A DNA stretch of 64,000 nucleotides from the NCBI GenBank assembly GCA_030068145.1, contig JAPJBO010000650.1:62001-126000 (forward strand), in the 5' to 3' direction. Positions within the stretch are counted from its first letter, which is position 1; each line of letters opens with the position of its first letter. Below the pieces are notes generated by a model. The model saw only the letters and a program-made list of their open reading frames with translations. It did no database searches and had not been told where the DNA came from. Of the stretch, positions 39,227-50,025 are shown in pieces. This DNA comes from Diplonema papillatum (lineage: Eukaryota > Euglenozoa > Diplonemea > Diplonemida > Diplonemidae). The position numbers and the translations under genes were made by a program.

Positions 39227-39488
39227 TTGACGCCCCTCGTTGGCGCGCCTCTCTCTATGTCTGGAACACAATCGTCTGATGGGGGGTGGCCGATAATTCT
39301 AACAGTTATTTGACACGCGTCTGGCTGTCAAAGACAACTATATGTATACCATTCTCCGACCCTACTGCTGTTCGGCACATCATGCCCGGAGTATTTTTCA
39401 GTATTCGACACATCGAGAGATACTCAGCTGATAAAATTCGACCCGACCCTTACAAGCTTGCCCGTCGTGGGCCGCGCAAACGAGAAAG

Positions 39489-40010
39489 GTGTCAACAAGA
39501 GAAAAGCAGTCTGAAAAAGAGAAAGAACGTCGTCGTAGGCAACTGGTGCCCAATAATGGCAAAGCGGCCGCGCTTTCGCAACCAGCTTTTTTCGCTGTCG
39601 AGCCCCACCAGGGTTCGCGAGACCATGTATGGGTCCTCGGTTCCCGATCTGTTTGGAAGTCGTTTCTCAATCCATCCAGAATTGAAGTCTTTGGTAATGA
39701 ACCTGCTGCAGGTTCACCCCTGGATTGGGACGAACTTGAAGCGAACCATCCCGTGCCGAGTTACGAACAGCCGCCGGGCACCCGACACACACCGCTGTCC
39801 TGTCTGCAGACATCTAGGTTCCGTCCTGATGATGGTCCGCCTCATGTGTCTGGGGCTTACCGGACCAAAACACGGCGCAGGCGGACCGTTGCGGTGTTGA
39901 ACACATGTCCATTACAAGCGCTTTCTTGCAATTCCCCTTCCCGCAACACTCGTCGCGTTTCTTTCCCCGTCGCTTCACCGGTTAAGACGTACGAAAAAAG
40001 AGACAATTAA
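39489..40010 (+). other. Open frame of 173 codons, probably repeat-derived
   Basis: The frame contains AVEPHQGSRDHVWVLGSRSV and LDWDELEANHPVPSYE and looks protein-like. However, 39745-39902 is related at the DNA level to 27905-28055 (family F10: GAACAG, CGCTGTCCTGTC, GCAGACA, GATGGTCC, ACCGGAAC or ACCGGACC), where no frame is preserved, so the 3' half is a dispersed repeat. Confidence 0.3.
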
Positions 40011-41039
40011 TCCACATAACATCCGCAGAAATATCCCGAAAACGCTCTTGGCAAACCGCCAGTTCCACGTTTCTATTCTATTCCCCTATCCCCGTTTCCG
40101 TCGGGAGTGCCGAATCACGTCACAGTGCAGGCAACTGACCGGACGAGTATCGCCGGAAGCGCAAAAGAAGACAGGTACCCGAACTCGATCACATTCCCAG
40201 CAAGCCGTCCTGTTGGACTGTGGTGGAGTACCTTTTGCCCATAGCGGCTTTGTGCGTCAAGGCCATTTTCACCGCTCTACCCGTCCCGGTCCATAGGATC
40301 CCGCCCCACCCCCCCTTCGGAGAGGAGTCACAGGACCCAAAACGTGTCGGAAACTCAAGTGAAAGTGCCAACAGTGGGCTATACTTCGATTCAGCCGTTA
40401 CCCACTTAAAGCCCTGAACTTAAACACACGGCCGCCGCGCAGTAGCTGCACTGATGACGTGAGGGAAAAACATGTAGGAAGCCGCCTAGAAGAGAAGCAT
40501 CAACGGTCGACCGGACTACCGGTCTCTTATAAACACGAAGCAGTCTAGAATCCAAAGCCGGGAAGTCCAAAAAAAAAAAGCGAACCTATTTACGGAAGGT
40601 CACCCGGAGGCTTTAGCAATCCCGGATTCTCCCAAACAATACCTTTTTTCACTCCTCTCCGTAAGAATTGAGCCAATTCACCCCGCCCGATTGTACGTTG
40701 TTGAGCGTTGTAGTGTTTGGATAAGGCGATAATCTGCCTTACCGGCGTCGCGGTTATCTCTTCGCACGTGGCGTGTCATGCTTTCGCCTCAGGCGCGCGC
40801 TCGGTGCCTCGCTTCTCCTTCGACTGCTCGTCCAGCTTCATCGGTTGCGCGTCGATTTCTGCATCTTCACGGCGCTTGGGCCGCGTAATCGAACACAGGT
40901 CGTTTCAGGGGGGGCAGGCGAATTGGCTCAAGAATGGGGACGGTAGGTTGGAAAACAGAAGAAGCGGGAAAACAAAAAGGTTCGATCAGGCGAACCACTA
41001 TAGAAAGGAGGATGCACAGTAGCACACTTTTTTTTTTTT

Positions 41040-41206
41040 TAGCCACATGCAATGTGTGAGGAAACTGAACCGCCCAAGTAGGACCTTCTGATCATGATCG
41101 TTTGCCAAATTTGCCACCTGAAACCACGTCCAGGATTTGGGCTCAGGGTAGTGCGGTCAACGAAAACTCTAGTTTCCCTTTCTACTTTCTCCTACTCTCG
41201 CGGTGT
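41040..41206 (+). repeat. F6 repeat, copy 1
   Basis: Paired with 55799-55952. Landmarks: AGCCACATGCAA, TGATCATGATC, CACGTCCAGGATTTG, CAGGGTAGTGCGGTCAACGA, CTTTCTCCTACTCTCGCGGT. Confidence 0.8.
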
Positions 41207-41211
41207 ACGGT

Positions 41212-41516
41212 TTTTTTTTTACATAAGCGCCAGCTTGAAAGGAAATGCTCGACAATAGCTGCCAGACAAAGAACCGAAGGGATCCCAAGTGCTGTAACTA
41301 CCGAACCACGTGTTGAACGGACGTGAGATCACGCGGGTCACGACAAATCATACAAACACAACAGGTCAACGTTCTGAGGCACGTCAAGTCTGAGTGAGAA
41401 AACAACACACGGTGGTGTAAGCGAAGAACAAATCAGATTGTGTTTGTATTGTATTTGCCCCTCAACCTCTATATTTCCTTTCCATTCGGAGTCGAAGCAG
41501 CTACGTCGAGTATTTC
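41212..41516 (+). repeat. F1 repeat (AAATACTCGA-type TIR element), full copy
   Basis: Same start, internal landmarks and end as 37121-37446. It carries the uninterrupted site GCCCCTCAACCTCTATATTT, useful as the empty-site comparison for element D. Confidence 0.8.
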
Positions 41517-41593
41517 TCTTACCTTCGTGTCCCTTTCTAGGGATCCAGCAAACGTGCACTCCCGCCACCCCTCCCACCCATATGTATGGTGCC

Positions 41594-41750
41594 ACACGGT
41601 GAGGTCCAGCCTCAGATGCTGGAGTTAAAGGAGGTGTGCCCGAGTCACACCCGACAAGCGGGCGTGCTGCAACCACAACGTGTAAATCCACACCCGAAAA
41701 GCGGGTGTGACACCCCCGCTTTTTTTAACTCCAGCTTTAGCTCCAGCTTC
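41594..41750 (+). repeat. F9 MITE-like repeat, partial copy
   Basis: Begins ACACGGTGAGGTCCAGCCTC and contains GTGTGCCCGAGTCACACCCG and ACACCCGAAAAGCGGGTGTG. The far end is lost. A complete copy is at 57080-57261. Confidence 0.65.
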
Positions 41751-42522
41751 TGCGGGGCCTTGTTGTCGCCAACGAACCGGGTGCATCAAAAAGGTAGGCC
41801 CACAAAGCTTGAAAACAATTCAAGCCCTGCACACACGTGCTGCAATGCACCACGTAGAAGGCAAGCGATCACCGCAGTTTGCTCTGCAAGACAGGAAGTT
41901 CGATTTTCATCTGCTTTATAGAGCGCATTTTTCGCATGCGCATGCAATTGTCTTCGTTGACGTTTGCAGAAAGCAAGTGTCTACAGTGTCTAGCGAGTCA
42001 CGGGGTAAAACAAGAAGGCGAGTGAATCCAGTATACCGTGTGCACATTGCAGCGCAACCGTTCCTCGTCCGTTGTGGGTGGGGCACGTTCTTGATGTTGC
42101 TTGCCCCTGCCACGGGGGAAGGCCGCTCCACCGCCTGGAGGAATGGTGCACCTGCGGCAAATGACGGCGGACAAGGTCGCTGTCATTTTGCGCAGTTGAT
42201 CTGGAAAATCGTGCGAGAACGACGTTGCGGTGTCGCCCAGAAGTTCTTCCGGGAAGGCGTCCGTTTTGCTGTCCAACGGCCAGCCGCTTCTCCACCGCAG
42301 AGCAAACTAGAGGTGTAGTTGTCCTGCAGTCCTGCATGGATGGGCCAAAGTTAAGAAAAAAAAGCACAAAGTACGTACCGAAATGTGTAAATCGCAAACC
42401 GAACAGTACGAAAAGCAAGGTCCCACCCAACCGACCAATGATCAGTGCATCCGCCTTTACCCACCCTTCTTTACCCCGCCCCGCCCAAAGATACCGGCTC
42501 TCTCGACAAAACTCGAAACAGT

Positions 42523-42740
42523 CTAGCATGCAGGGTCAAAACCTTGTGTCTTTTTTAAACGCTGCCGCGGGGCCGATGGCCCCCAGTTTTTTTCTTTTTT
42601 TTTTTTTTTGCTCAACTTCATCAAAAATTACTGCAGTGTTTGTTCCAAAATTTTAAAATTTAGAAACCCCAATTTTTTTCCGGAAAAGAAATTGGTGGCC
42701 ATTTACCAAAAAGACACAAGGTTTTGACCCTGCATGCTAG
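42523..42740. mobile_element. MITE with perfect 33-bp TIRs
   Basis: The 218-bp unit starts CTAGCATGCAGGGTCAAAAC, continuing CTTGTGTCTTTTT, and ends with the exact reverse complement. The interior is AT-rich and non-coding. The inner start CAGGGTC resembles hAT-type termini. No clean target duplication: CAGT occurs near both sides, but one base is extra on the right. Confidence 0.85.
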
Positions 42741-43346
42741 GCAGTCGGCAGCTCACCGACCCACTCTCTCGCACCGGCGGAGATGCCGCTCACCGGCCAC
42801 GTGAAGCGGCCGCGCAGCGAGACAAAAAGCAAAACCAAAAAATTCGAGCCTCTTGTACCGCGCAAGGCACTCTGTCCAATTCCTGCTGCCTGCGTTATAA
42901 ACCCCCCCCCCCTTGTCCCCCTTCCCCCCTCTTTTCTCTTGGTTCTTTTGGAAAAAGCACCTGCAGGTAACATACATACGATCAGGGCACTAGCTCTGAC
43001 CGCGACTCGTGAGACCTTTCACAATGCATTTTACGGCGACACGACCTGAGTGCGCTCTTCTACCTGCATACTATTACGACCAGGTTACCTGCCCCAAGCT
43101 AGTATCCTGATACAGGAAATACTCGAAGAGGGCCGCCAGTTGCTTCACAAACGGAGGGCACGTGCTCTATCCCGCACGAAAAGTCCACCGATAACGCTAG
43201 AAAACACAGGTCCAGATGCTTGAGAGGATCCTGCCGGGTGCAATTGCAACGTGACCCTTCCGGAGTCGTGTGATACCCGCCAGCACGCCGACGGCTCCCT
43301 TCAAAAGAAACGCAAGAAGAGCGCAACTCGACGACTGTTGCGCAGG

Positions 43347-43905
43347 GGTGTGCATACTATTTTGCCACCCATCTCGGGATGAGCGGGTCAGTCGGTCCAA
43401 AGGCAAGGTGCAATCGACTGTCACTGACGAGCTTGCTCGGGCGTGCAGGATTGTCGAAAGGGATTATGGTACTGTGCTCGACTCGCCTCTAGCGCCCCCC
43501 GGCGAAGTCGCTCGTTTCTGCCGCAATACCGGGCAGCAGCTCCGAGTTTTCTGCTTCTTCGTTTCTCCTTTCTTTTTCCGCGCAGCCTCGCAGCTGAAAG
43601 GGGAACCCTGCGCATTCTGTTTGTACCTGTCGCCACCTCCATCCTCCCTCGGGATTCCTTCCCCCCCCTATACCACCTGCTTCTTTTCATTTCCCCCCAC
43701 ACGCATTCTCTGTGCGTACGTCCACAGCTGAAGCCTGCGTGTACCTAAAGAGAGGCTCTCTCAGACTTGTCATTTGTGCACAGCATACTAATTTGCCACC
43801 CATCTCGGGATGAGCGGGTCAGTCGGTCCAAAGGCAAGGTGCAATCGACTGTCACTGACGAGCTTGCTCGGTCTATGGTACTGTGCTCGACTCGCCTCTA
43901 GCGCT
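43347..43905 (+). repeat. Local direct duplication (family F8)
   Basis: The segment TTTGCCACCCATCTCGGGAT, with GAGCGGGTCAGTCGGTCCAA and CAATCGACTGTCACTGACGA, occurs at 43358-43440 and again at 43792-43872 in the same orientation. The duplication continues as TATGGTACTGTGCTCGACTC in both. Confidence 0.9.
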
Positions 43906-43955
43906 TGGATAAAGCAAAACTACGCACTACGCACTTCTTGTAGTAAATTGCTAAC

Positions 43956-44080
43956 AATCTTGCGGGTTGCGCCCTTCAATGCATCTTCAATGCATTGCGC
44001 AGGCCAAAAAGACGTAGACAGCGTTGGTTGTTCAGAATTCCGAAGTGGGAAAACGATCAACCGGCACTCACAAACAGAGC
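43956..44080 (+). repeat. F4 repeat, copy 2
   Basis: Same landmarks as 4411-4578 (AATCTTGCGGGTTGC, AAAAAGACGTAGACAGCG, GGGAAAACGATCAACCGGCA), with an internal duplication of CTTCAATGCAT. Confidence 0.75.
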
Positions 44081-44656
44081 TTCATCCTTTCCCCCACGTT
44101 GCACTTCTCGAACTTTCTTTGGTTTGCAGACGGTTGGCAGATATACTGCCGCAACATGAGGAAAATAAAAGAACAGAATATGGTACCCCCGAAAACCGAA
44201 GTAACGAAGTCAAACACAGCACAAACTACGCAGGGACTACGCAAGTGTGATGGACCTTTCTTCGGAGGGGCTCACGCACGCAAAGATCGACTTATACGCA
44301 GGAACTACGCAATACGGGGTAGGGCTGCATTTTGATACTCCACTTGCAGCTGGTGGCTAACAATAACTTGCCACCTGCGGCAAAAGAAAGTCCAGTACAC
44401 TTATAAAATATAGCCCTCGCCGTTTCACAAACCCCGCACGAACTACGCTGGAATTACGCAATACGGGGTTTCGGGGGGTACCGTTGGAGTGACACAAGTA
44501 AAGGAACGAAACCAGCCTAAGCAACGAAAGGTTGCCGAAAGAATAAAAATAAAGCGAACACGACGAAAAGGTGGCGACTTTCTGCCACGCCTTTTCGAAA
44601 CGCGAACTTTCACTCTAAAAGAAAACCACGAGGCAAGTAGACGCCCTGTGGTCGCC

Positions 44657-44659
<3 letters not shown>

Positions 44660-44692
<33 letters not shown>

Positions 44693-44780
44693 ACTCTAAA
44701 CCGGAGACTCTAAATCCTCCCCCCGGTCCTTCAAACCCCACCAAAATCCTCAAAAAAAAAAAAAAAAAAAAAAAAAAAAG
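44660..44780. repeat. Two long poly-A tracts
   Basis: Runs of about 31 and 28 A at about 44660-44690 and 44752-44779, separated by a C-rich segment with AACCGGAGACTCTAAATC, an echo of the F2 module. They might be retroposed poly-A tails. Confidence 0.8.
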
Positions 44781-45582
44781 AATCCCACTCCCCCCCAGAG
44801 TTTGGTGCATCAGGCTTCGTGCGAAACAACGCGACCCTGTGTGAAAACCGTGGAAAACACACAACGGAACGACGTTGCGCGGTTAATAGACTGCCCCGTG
44901 TTAGCTATGTGAGCGAGTTTTTTTACTACCTGATAATTTCGGCTTTTTTTCAGAATATGGCCAGCTGGTCTAGACTGGGGGCGGACCGGGGCCAAGGCAC
45001 CCCAGAAACTGTACTGTGGGTTCGTATCCACGACAGTAGGGACCTGGGGTCTCCTCGAGACACATAATATATATTATGTTACACACGCATGTTACCACGT
45101 TTTGTCCGGCTCGAGTTTGGGCGGTCTGATGTACGGGAGTCGCTAGTATGGAATTATCTTGGATCACGTTTTTTGTGCCCTCCCCTTTCCTCCTTCGCTT
45201 TTTTCTCTTCTCCTTTTCCTTCTCAGGCTGTTGCCGCGTGCGCACAGGCTCCACTTTTCAGTGCTATGCTGGAAGAGCACCAGAACTACTGCTTTTTCCA
45301 CAACGGTAGTTAAAGCACAAAATTCAACTCCTTGTAAAAAGGTGTCACGGGACAATCCGGCAGCCGCTGCTCAACGGGGCAAAGGAGGAAGAAGGTCCCG
45401 AAAACGGGAAAGTTGCAGAGGGGCCCGACGGCCTCAGGCACACCCGTGCTCTCGAAAGGTGGAAACGAGCGCGCCTGCTCGCTCTTGGACTCGGACATTG
45501 AATCAGACTCGCCAGATCATCTAGCCCCGTTTACACCGCAAGTACTCGACCTTGATGACGCAATGGCAGGCGATGATGACGT

Positions 45583-45733
45583 CATTAAGTAACCTAGCCC
45601 GTGAGAAAGTGCATGCAGATCCGTGTGGTCCGTGTACTTAAAAGTTCCCAATGCTCAACGGCTTTATTACGCGAGCGGCCCTGCGATTACCCAGGTGACA
45701 CCGCTGGTCTACGTTTTTAACCATACTTTTACT
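45583..45733 (+). repeat. F3 repeat, copy 3
   Basis: Starts CATTAAGTAACCTAGCCCGT as in golgin intron 3, then GTGTGGTCCGTGTACTTAAA, GCGGCCCTGCGATTACCCAG and the ACCATACTTTTA tail. Confidence 0.8.
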
Positions 45734-46070
45734 CGCTTTCAGCACTCCCTACCGTCCTGCGCTGAAGACGGGAGGCTCTTCAATGGCAGGCGGTCGTCTA
45801 CCGGAGGGAGGGGGGAACCTTTTTTCTGCGTTTCGTCCCCCCCCCCCTTACCTCATTTCTTTCTCTTTTCAATGCAGGCGCACGCTTTTCCTTTTCTCTC
45901 CTTTCGGCCAGCACACTAACGGAGTTCCACGCGCTGCCCACACCGCCCGTCCGTACTTGGCTCTTGGTGTGGGGCCCCTGCACTCTAACTCGTCTTCTTT
46001 CTCTTTTGGGAAAGGTCAGCGCGGTAGGTGACTCACACTCTTTGAGTTGTTTTGATGTGTTCTCTCTACT

Positions 46071-46204
46071 GTCACAGGGTTGATGAAATGAAAGCGAGAA
46101 TTTGGGGTAGGCCCTGTTTATTAGATAGATTCACGGTTAAACGAAGCTAGCGCACAAGGTTTGCCTGATCTCGCGCCTACTTTCCGATACCGATGCTCTA
46201 TTCA
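46071..46204 (+). repeat. F7 repeat, copy 2
   Basis: Partner of 36094-36230. It is followed at once by an F11 copy (46225-46360: GTCAGCGCGATAGCGATGAC, GGTGGGACCGGGCCCTGAGA). Confidence 0.75.
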
Positions 46205-46474
46205 AACTCTTTATCTCTCTGACTTGTTTTATTGTGTTCTTTCTCTCTTTCTCTCTCTCGAAAGTCAGCGCGATAGCGATGACAACGAGAACACAAAAGT
46301 TGCACTCTAAAAAAATGACAGGATGGTGGGACCGGGCCCTGAGACTGCCAAGGCGTGACGAACACCTTTTGTTTTGTGTTCTCTCTCTCTCTCTCTATCT
46401 CTCTCTTTTCGTTTTTCCACTTCTTCCTGACCGCGCTGTCATTCTTCGAGCTGGTCATTGTCAAACCCCTCCTG

Positions 46475-46540
46475 CCCCCCCGGTAATAAACCCGCGAAAA
46501 GTACTTTACACCCCCCGAAAAAGTTGCCCCCCCTTTTGGC
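46475..46540. other. Isolated C-run terminus resembling elements A, B and D
   Basis: CCCCCCCGGTAATAAACCCG, GAAAAGTACTTTACACCCCC and AAAGTTGCCCCCCC echo the left end of element A (same AAAGTACTTT and CACCCCCC motifs). No matching right end seen nearby, so it is probably a solo or truncated end. Confidence 0.4.
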
Positions 46541-46601
46541 GTTCTCCGAAGGGCAAGGGCAGCTGGCAACATTTCCCACGCACCGAGAGCCGCACCCATT
46601 C

Positions 46602-46894
46602 TTTTACATAAGCGTCAGCTTGAAAGGAAATGCTCGACGATGCTGCCCGACAAAGAACAGAAGGGATCCCAAGTGCTGTAACTACCGAACCACGTGTTGA
46701 ACGGACGTGAGGTCATGCGGGTCTACCCCTACACGACAAATCACACAAACACAACAGGTCAAAGTCCTGAGTGAGAAAGCAACACACGGTGGTGCAAGCG
46801 AAGAACAAATCAAATTGTGTTTGTATTGTATTTGCCCCTTACCTCTATATTTCCTCCCTTCCATTCGGAGTCGAAGCAGCTACGTCGAGTATTT
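46602..46894 (+). repeat. F1 repeat (AAATACTCGA-type TIR element), full copy
   Basis: As 37121-37446, with a shorter middle (the CACGTCAAGTCTGA segment is missing). Contains TTGCCCCTTACCTCTATATT, an empty-site version of the place where element D sits in the next copy. Confidence 0.8.
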
Positions 46895-47279
46895 CCACAG
46901 CTCTCTCTGGTTAGTCGATTGGGGTTCTCAGCTAGCGACCCTGCTTGTATCCGCTCATAATATGGGGAATCCGTCTTCCCTGTCAGGGAGCACGAATAAC
47001 GTGTAGTAATGCTGCCGCTGCTGCAGTCACAAAATGTGGTAGTTGGATCCAGAGCTCAGGTTGCAGAAGGGTAGCCAGGCATCAGCGGACTGCTGGTGTT
47101 CAGAAAGCTGAAATAACCCCCTCGTCGAAACCTGTCCTCTGCGAACCTTGGTTGTGGCGCCGTGCCAAGCATTCTCTTCGTCGGAATGAAAGCCCGCGCG
47201 ACAAATACCGGATATTCCAACTGCCGAAAGGCACCCTCCAGAACCCCCGAGTTCGGAGAGCTTTCACTCTAAATTTTTG

Positions 47280-48130
47280 CACGAATACAAAACCAGTTCG
47301 AGCATTTGCGGCCACACGATACCAAGTAGGCTGACGGCACCTCGCTGAAGGGGCGCCAACCTCATAAAAAGGTGGACGATGGCCGAAGTTACAAGCTTGA
47401 ATGCACGAAACCGGTCCATCCCCTCCTAACCTAGGTCGCGGAGAAGCCGGAAGGTCTGCAGTTAAAATGCAGAGAATCTGTACCGGAGCAAGACATCGCC
47501 GGGCAATTCCCCGCGGCCCCAGGAGATAGGGGTGGACCTGATGGCAAGGCGGTGCTAGGGGTGGGGTGGGCTGGCTTGCGGATTTAAAACGCCCCAAAAG
47601 ATTTTACGTTGCCGTTGTTAGACAATCCAAGCGGACTGTCTTGCCTTTCTCGTACCGGCAGTCTGCGGTAGACTGAAGAAAGACCGCACCCACGGAGGAA
47701 TCCGTACAGCACTCTGGCAGTGAGGATAGGGTGGGGGAGTTGCACCTGACTCAGGCAACAGGCATGGTGCGTCTTTTTTGTGCGTGGGCGGGTGTAGGTG
47801 TCTTTTTTGTTCCCGCGTTCCGTTCCGCTATCCAAAGTTTCTATGCTGCCCCAGCAGGTCGCGTGCACCACACGTATAGTTATGAAAGGGGTCGAAATTT
47901 AAAGGCGAAAAACAGTTGATGCCGCCGCGGTGTTGTTTTGTGCAGGTTTCAAAAAGAAAAGGGATTTTTTGTCTTTGCCGCGCTACCTTTTTATTTAGCT
48001 TATAGCCACCTAAAGTCACTTTGTTAGCTTATGGCTGGCAGAAAAGCCTGGGAAAAGAGCATCAAGGTGTACGCCTCAATGGGATCCTCGGAAACTGGAA
48101 ACGACAGTTACACGAAATGACCGCCCTTTT
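47280..48130. other. No gene recognised
   Basis: Follows a short F2 module (about 47240-47275). Only weak ORFs; no repeats noticed. Confidence 0.35.
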
Positions 48131-48131
48131 C

Positions 48132-48379
48132 TTTTTACATAAGCGCAAGCTTGGAAGGAAATGCTCGACATTGGCTGCAAAGACAAAGAACCGAAGGGAT
48201 CCCAAGTGCTGTAACTACCGAACCACGTGTTGAACGGACGTGAGGTCATGCGGGTGTACCCCTACACGACATATCACACAAACACAACAGGTCAAAGGTC
48301 CTGAGTGAGAAAGCAACACACGGTGGTGCAAGCGAAGAACAAATCAGATTGTGTCTGTATTGTATTTTCCCCTCTACCT
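48132..48379 (+). repeat. F1 repeat, left part, split by element D
   Basis: Starts TTTTACATAAGCGCAAGCTT and runs like the other F1 copies up to CCCCTCTACCT, where the C-run of element D begins. The remaining right end is at 49966-50025. Confidence 0.8.
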
Positions 48380-48829
48380 ACCCCCCCCCCGTGAACATGT
48401 CACCCCCCAAAAACCCCTTGAGTATGCCACCCCCCAAGGCCTGAGGGTGACATACTCAAGGTTTTGCCCTGTTGTCCCAGTGGGGGTGGCCCCGCGCAGC
48501 GGAAAATTTTTTTTTTTGAACGGTTTTTTTTTTTTGTGTTAACAAAGCATTGTTGGTGCTAAAAATTAGTAGTTGGCAGCGTACTAAAAGCAACTCACCA
48601 AATCAGGTGAAAAGCCGCTAGTGCGCACAAACAAACGGAAGCGCCATACTAATTTTTGGAACAACATACCACGCTGGACATGTCAGTACAAAAAAGAAAG
48701 TTGGCAGCGTTGGAACCTGCCGTGTAAAGATACAAAACAGGTCCGTCGCACACACACACGTGAGTTTTCCGCTTTCACCGCCGCTTTCCGCACCAGTGAG
48801 CCACAATCGGAGCGGTCATCCTGGGCTCT

Positions 48830-49430
48830 TTGGTTGTTCGCGCGACCGCCAAAGTGACACGTGGTCTTGAAGCAGCCAACAACGTTGTAAATAGGAGGTT
48901 TCGCGGGATTCAAAACTTTGGCAACAGCTGTTACTTGGGGGGGCCATCCCACAGTTCCTTCAATGTACAACATGGTCAACCGCATTGCGTCGGTCTGCGA
49001 ATGACGCTTGCAACGACCTCACGACTATTCTTCAGCAAGACGTCGAAACAGGAACACTGTCTGCCACGTTGTCCAACTCCGCAGGTGTGTATGCCTGAGA
49101 AATTTCAAGGGGACGCCCAGCAGGATGCATCGGAGCTTCTAGGGAGTGGATTGTTCGGCTTGTTCCCGGTGGATGGAACGGCCTACTTCGAAACACATCC
49201 GGACCTCGCAATGTTATCATTCTGCCGACACGATTTGCTAAAGTGCACAGTCCAGGACAGGAGAAGGAAGTTTGTAAAATTGTTTCAAGTGTTTTGCACT
49301 TGCAACCTGAGGGGCGTGCAATGCAGAAGTTTGAGCGAATGCTGAGCCGGAAGCAGCGGCCTAGACACAGCGGCCATTTTGTCTGCAGCAGAGCAGTGGA
49401 TCATGTATGATGACAATCACATATCACTTA
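48830..49430 (+). pseudogene. Ubiquitin-specific protease (USP/UCH family) pseudogene
   Basis: USPs are cysteine proteases that remove ubiquitin. Visible motifs: the Cys box GIQNFGNSCYLGG (about 48905, canonical G-L-x-N-x-G-N-T-C-Y), the QQDASELL box about 80 residues later, a His-box-like HSGHFVC (49366-49386, another frame), and QWIMYDDN (about 49394) matching the W-x-x-[FY]-D-D motif that follows the His box. Only about 165 residues separate the Cys and His boxes, versus 250 or more in a normal catalytic domain. At least two frame changes and an in-frame stop (49343-49345) break it. Not a working enzyme. Its place between the TIRs of element D points to capture by the transposon. Confidence 0.6.
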
Positions 49431-49649
49431 CGTCATTCATGCCACTGCTTGCGCAACGGTTCAATCATCACTCGTCTGCTTTGTACGCGTCCGATTGTCA
49501 ACGTGGTACATTGGTTCGGCCTGCGGCGCGTTATGCCCAGTCGTTCGAGCTGTTGCTGCTTGTTGCGTTGAGGTCCAGCGCGTCGGCAGGGTCTCCCTGC
49601 CGGCAGGGGGTCGTGAGCAACTGGGGTTGGAAGTCTGAAACTCTCACCG

Positions 49650-49760
49650 ACCTCAGCTGTTGAAGATCTACGCGCTAAACTTAAGCATATCCCTCAGCGC
49701 AGGAAAAGAGAGCAACAGCGATGCTCCCAGCAACGGCGAGTGAACAGGGCAGAGGGGCGG
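49650..49760 (+). pseudogene. Large-subunit (28S-like) rRNA 5' fragment inside element D
   Basis: AACTTAAGCATAT (49678-49690), AGGAAAAGAG (49701-49710) and CAACGGCGAGTGAAC (49731-49745) are universal signatures near the 5' end of eukaryotic LSU rRNA, in the right order and spacing. The helix that brackets the first signature is kept (GCGCT with AGCGC), although its first base pair is swapped relative to the usual CCGCT/AGCGG. The sequence between and after the signatures is diverged (GATGCTCCCAG in place of GATTCCCAG-type), and similarity fades after about 49760. I read it as an old captured rRNA gene fragment. Confidence 0.6.
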
Positions 49761-49965
49761 GTCTTCCAGCATCTGGTACCTTGCCATGGGCCCAGCGTTC
49801 TGTCTCTGGTCGGTCGTGTCCTAGAAGGGCTGCTAAGGACGTTTCCCCCCAGCCGAGGCTCAGATGACCTCTGCAAGCCCTTAAGTATGTCACCCCCCTT
49901 GGGTATGTCACCCCCCAGCGGATTTTTGCACAAAAGGGGGTGACATGTTCACGGGGGGGGGTAGG

Positions 49966-50025
49966 TACCTCTATATTCCTCCCTTACACTCGGAGTCAAA
50001 GCAGCTACGCCGAGTATTTTTTGAT
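49966..50025 (+). repeat. F1 repeat, right part after element D
   Basis: TACCTCTATATTCCTCCCTT, then ACTCGGAGTCAAAGCAGCTA and CGCCGAGTATTT: the normal end of an F1 copy, with a few substitutions. Confidence 0.8.

Larger units (their letters stand above)
48380..49965. mobile_element. Element D: C/G-run TIR element carrying USP and LSU rRNA fragments
   Basis: The left end is A, ten C, then GTGAACATGTCACCCCCC. The right end is GGGGGTGACATGTTCAC, nine G and TAGG. TACCT lies on both sides (48375-48379, 49966-49970), and the intact F1 copies at 46602 and 37121 have a single TACCTCTA at this spot, so a 5-bp target duplication is likely. Inner copies of TATGYCACCCCCC follow at both ends. The interior holds a broken ubiquitin-specific protease gene and a piece of large-subunit rRNA, but no transposase, so it appears non-autonomous. 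Confidence 0.7.

Noticed and set aside
41707..42529. Open frames of about 180-200 codons on both strands
   Set aside because: Each strand looks equally plausible, there is no codon bias or domain, and one runs into the MITE at 42523.
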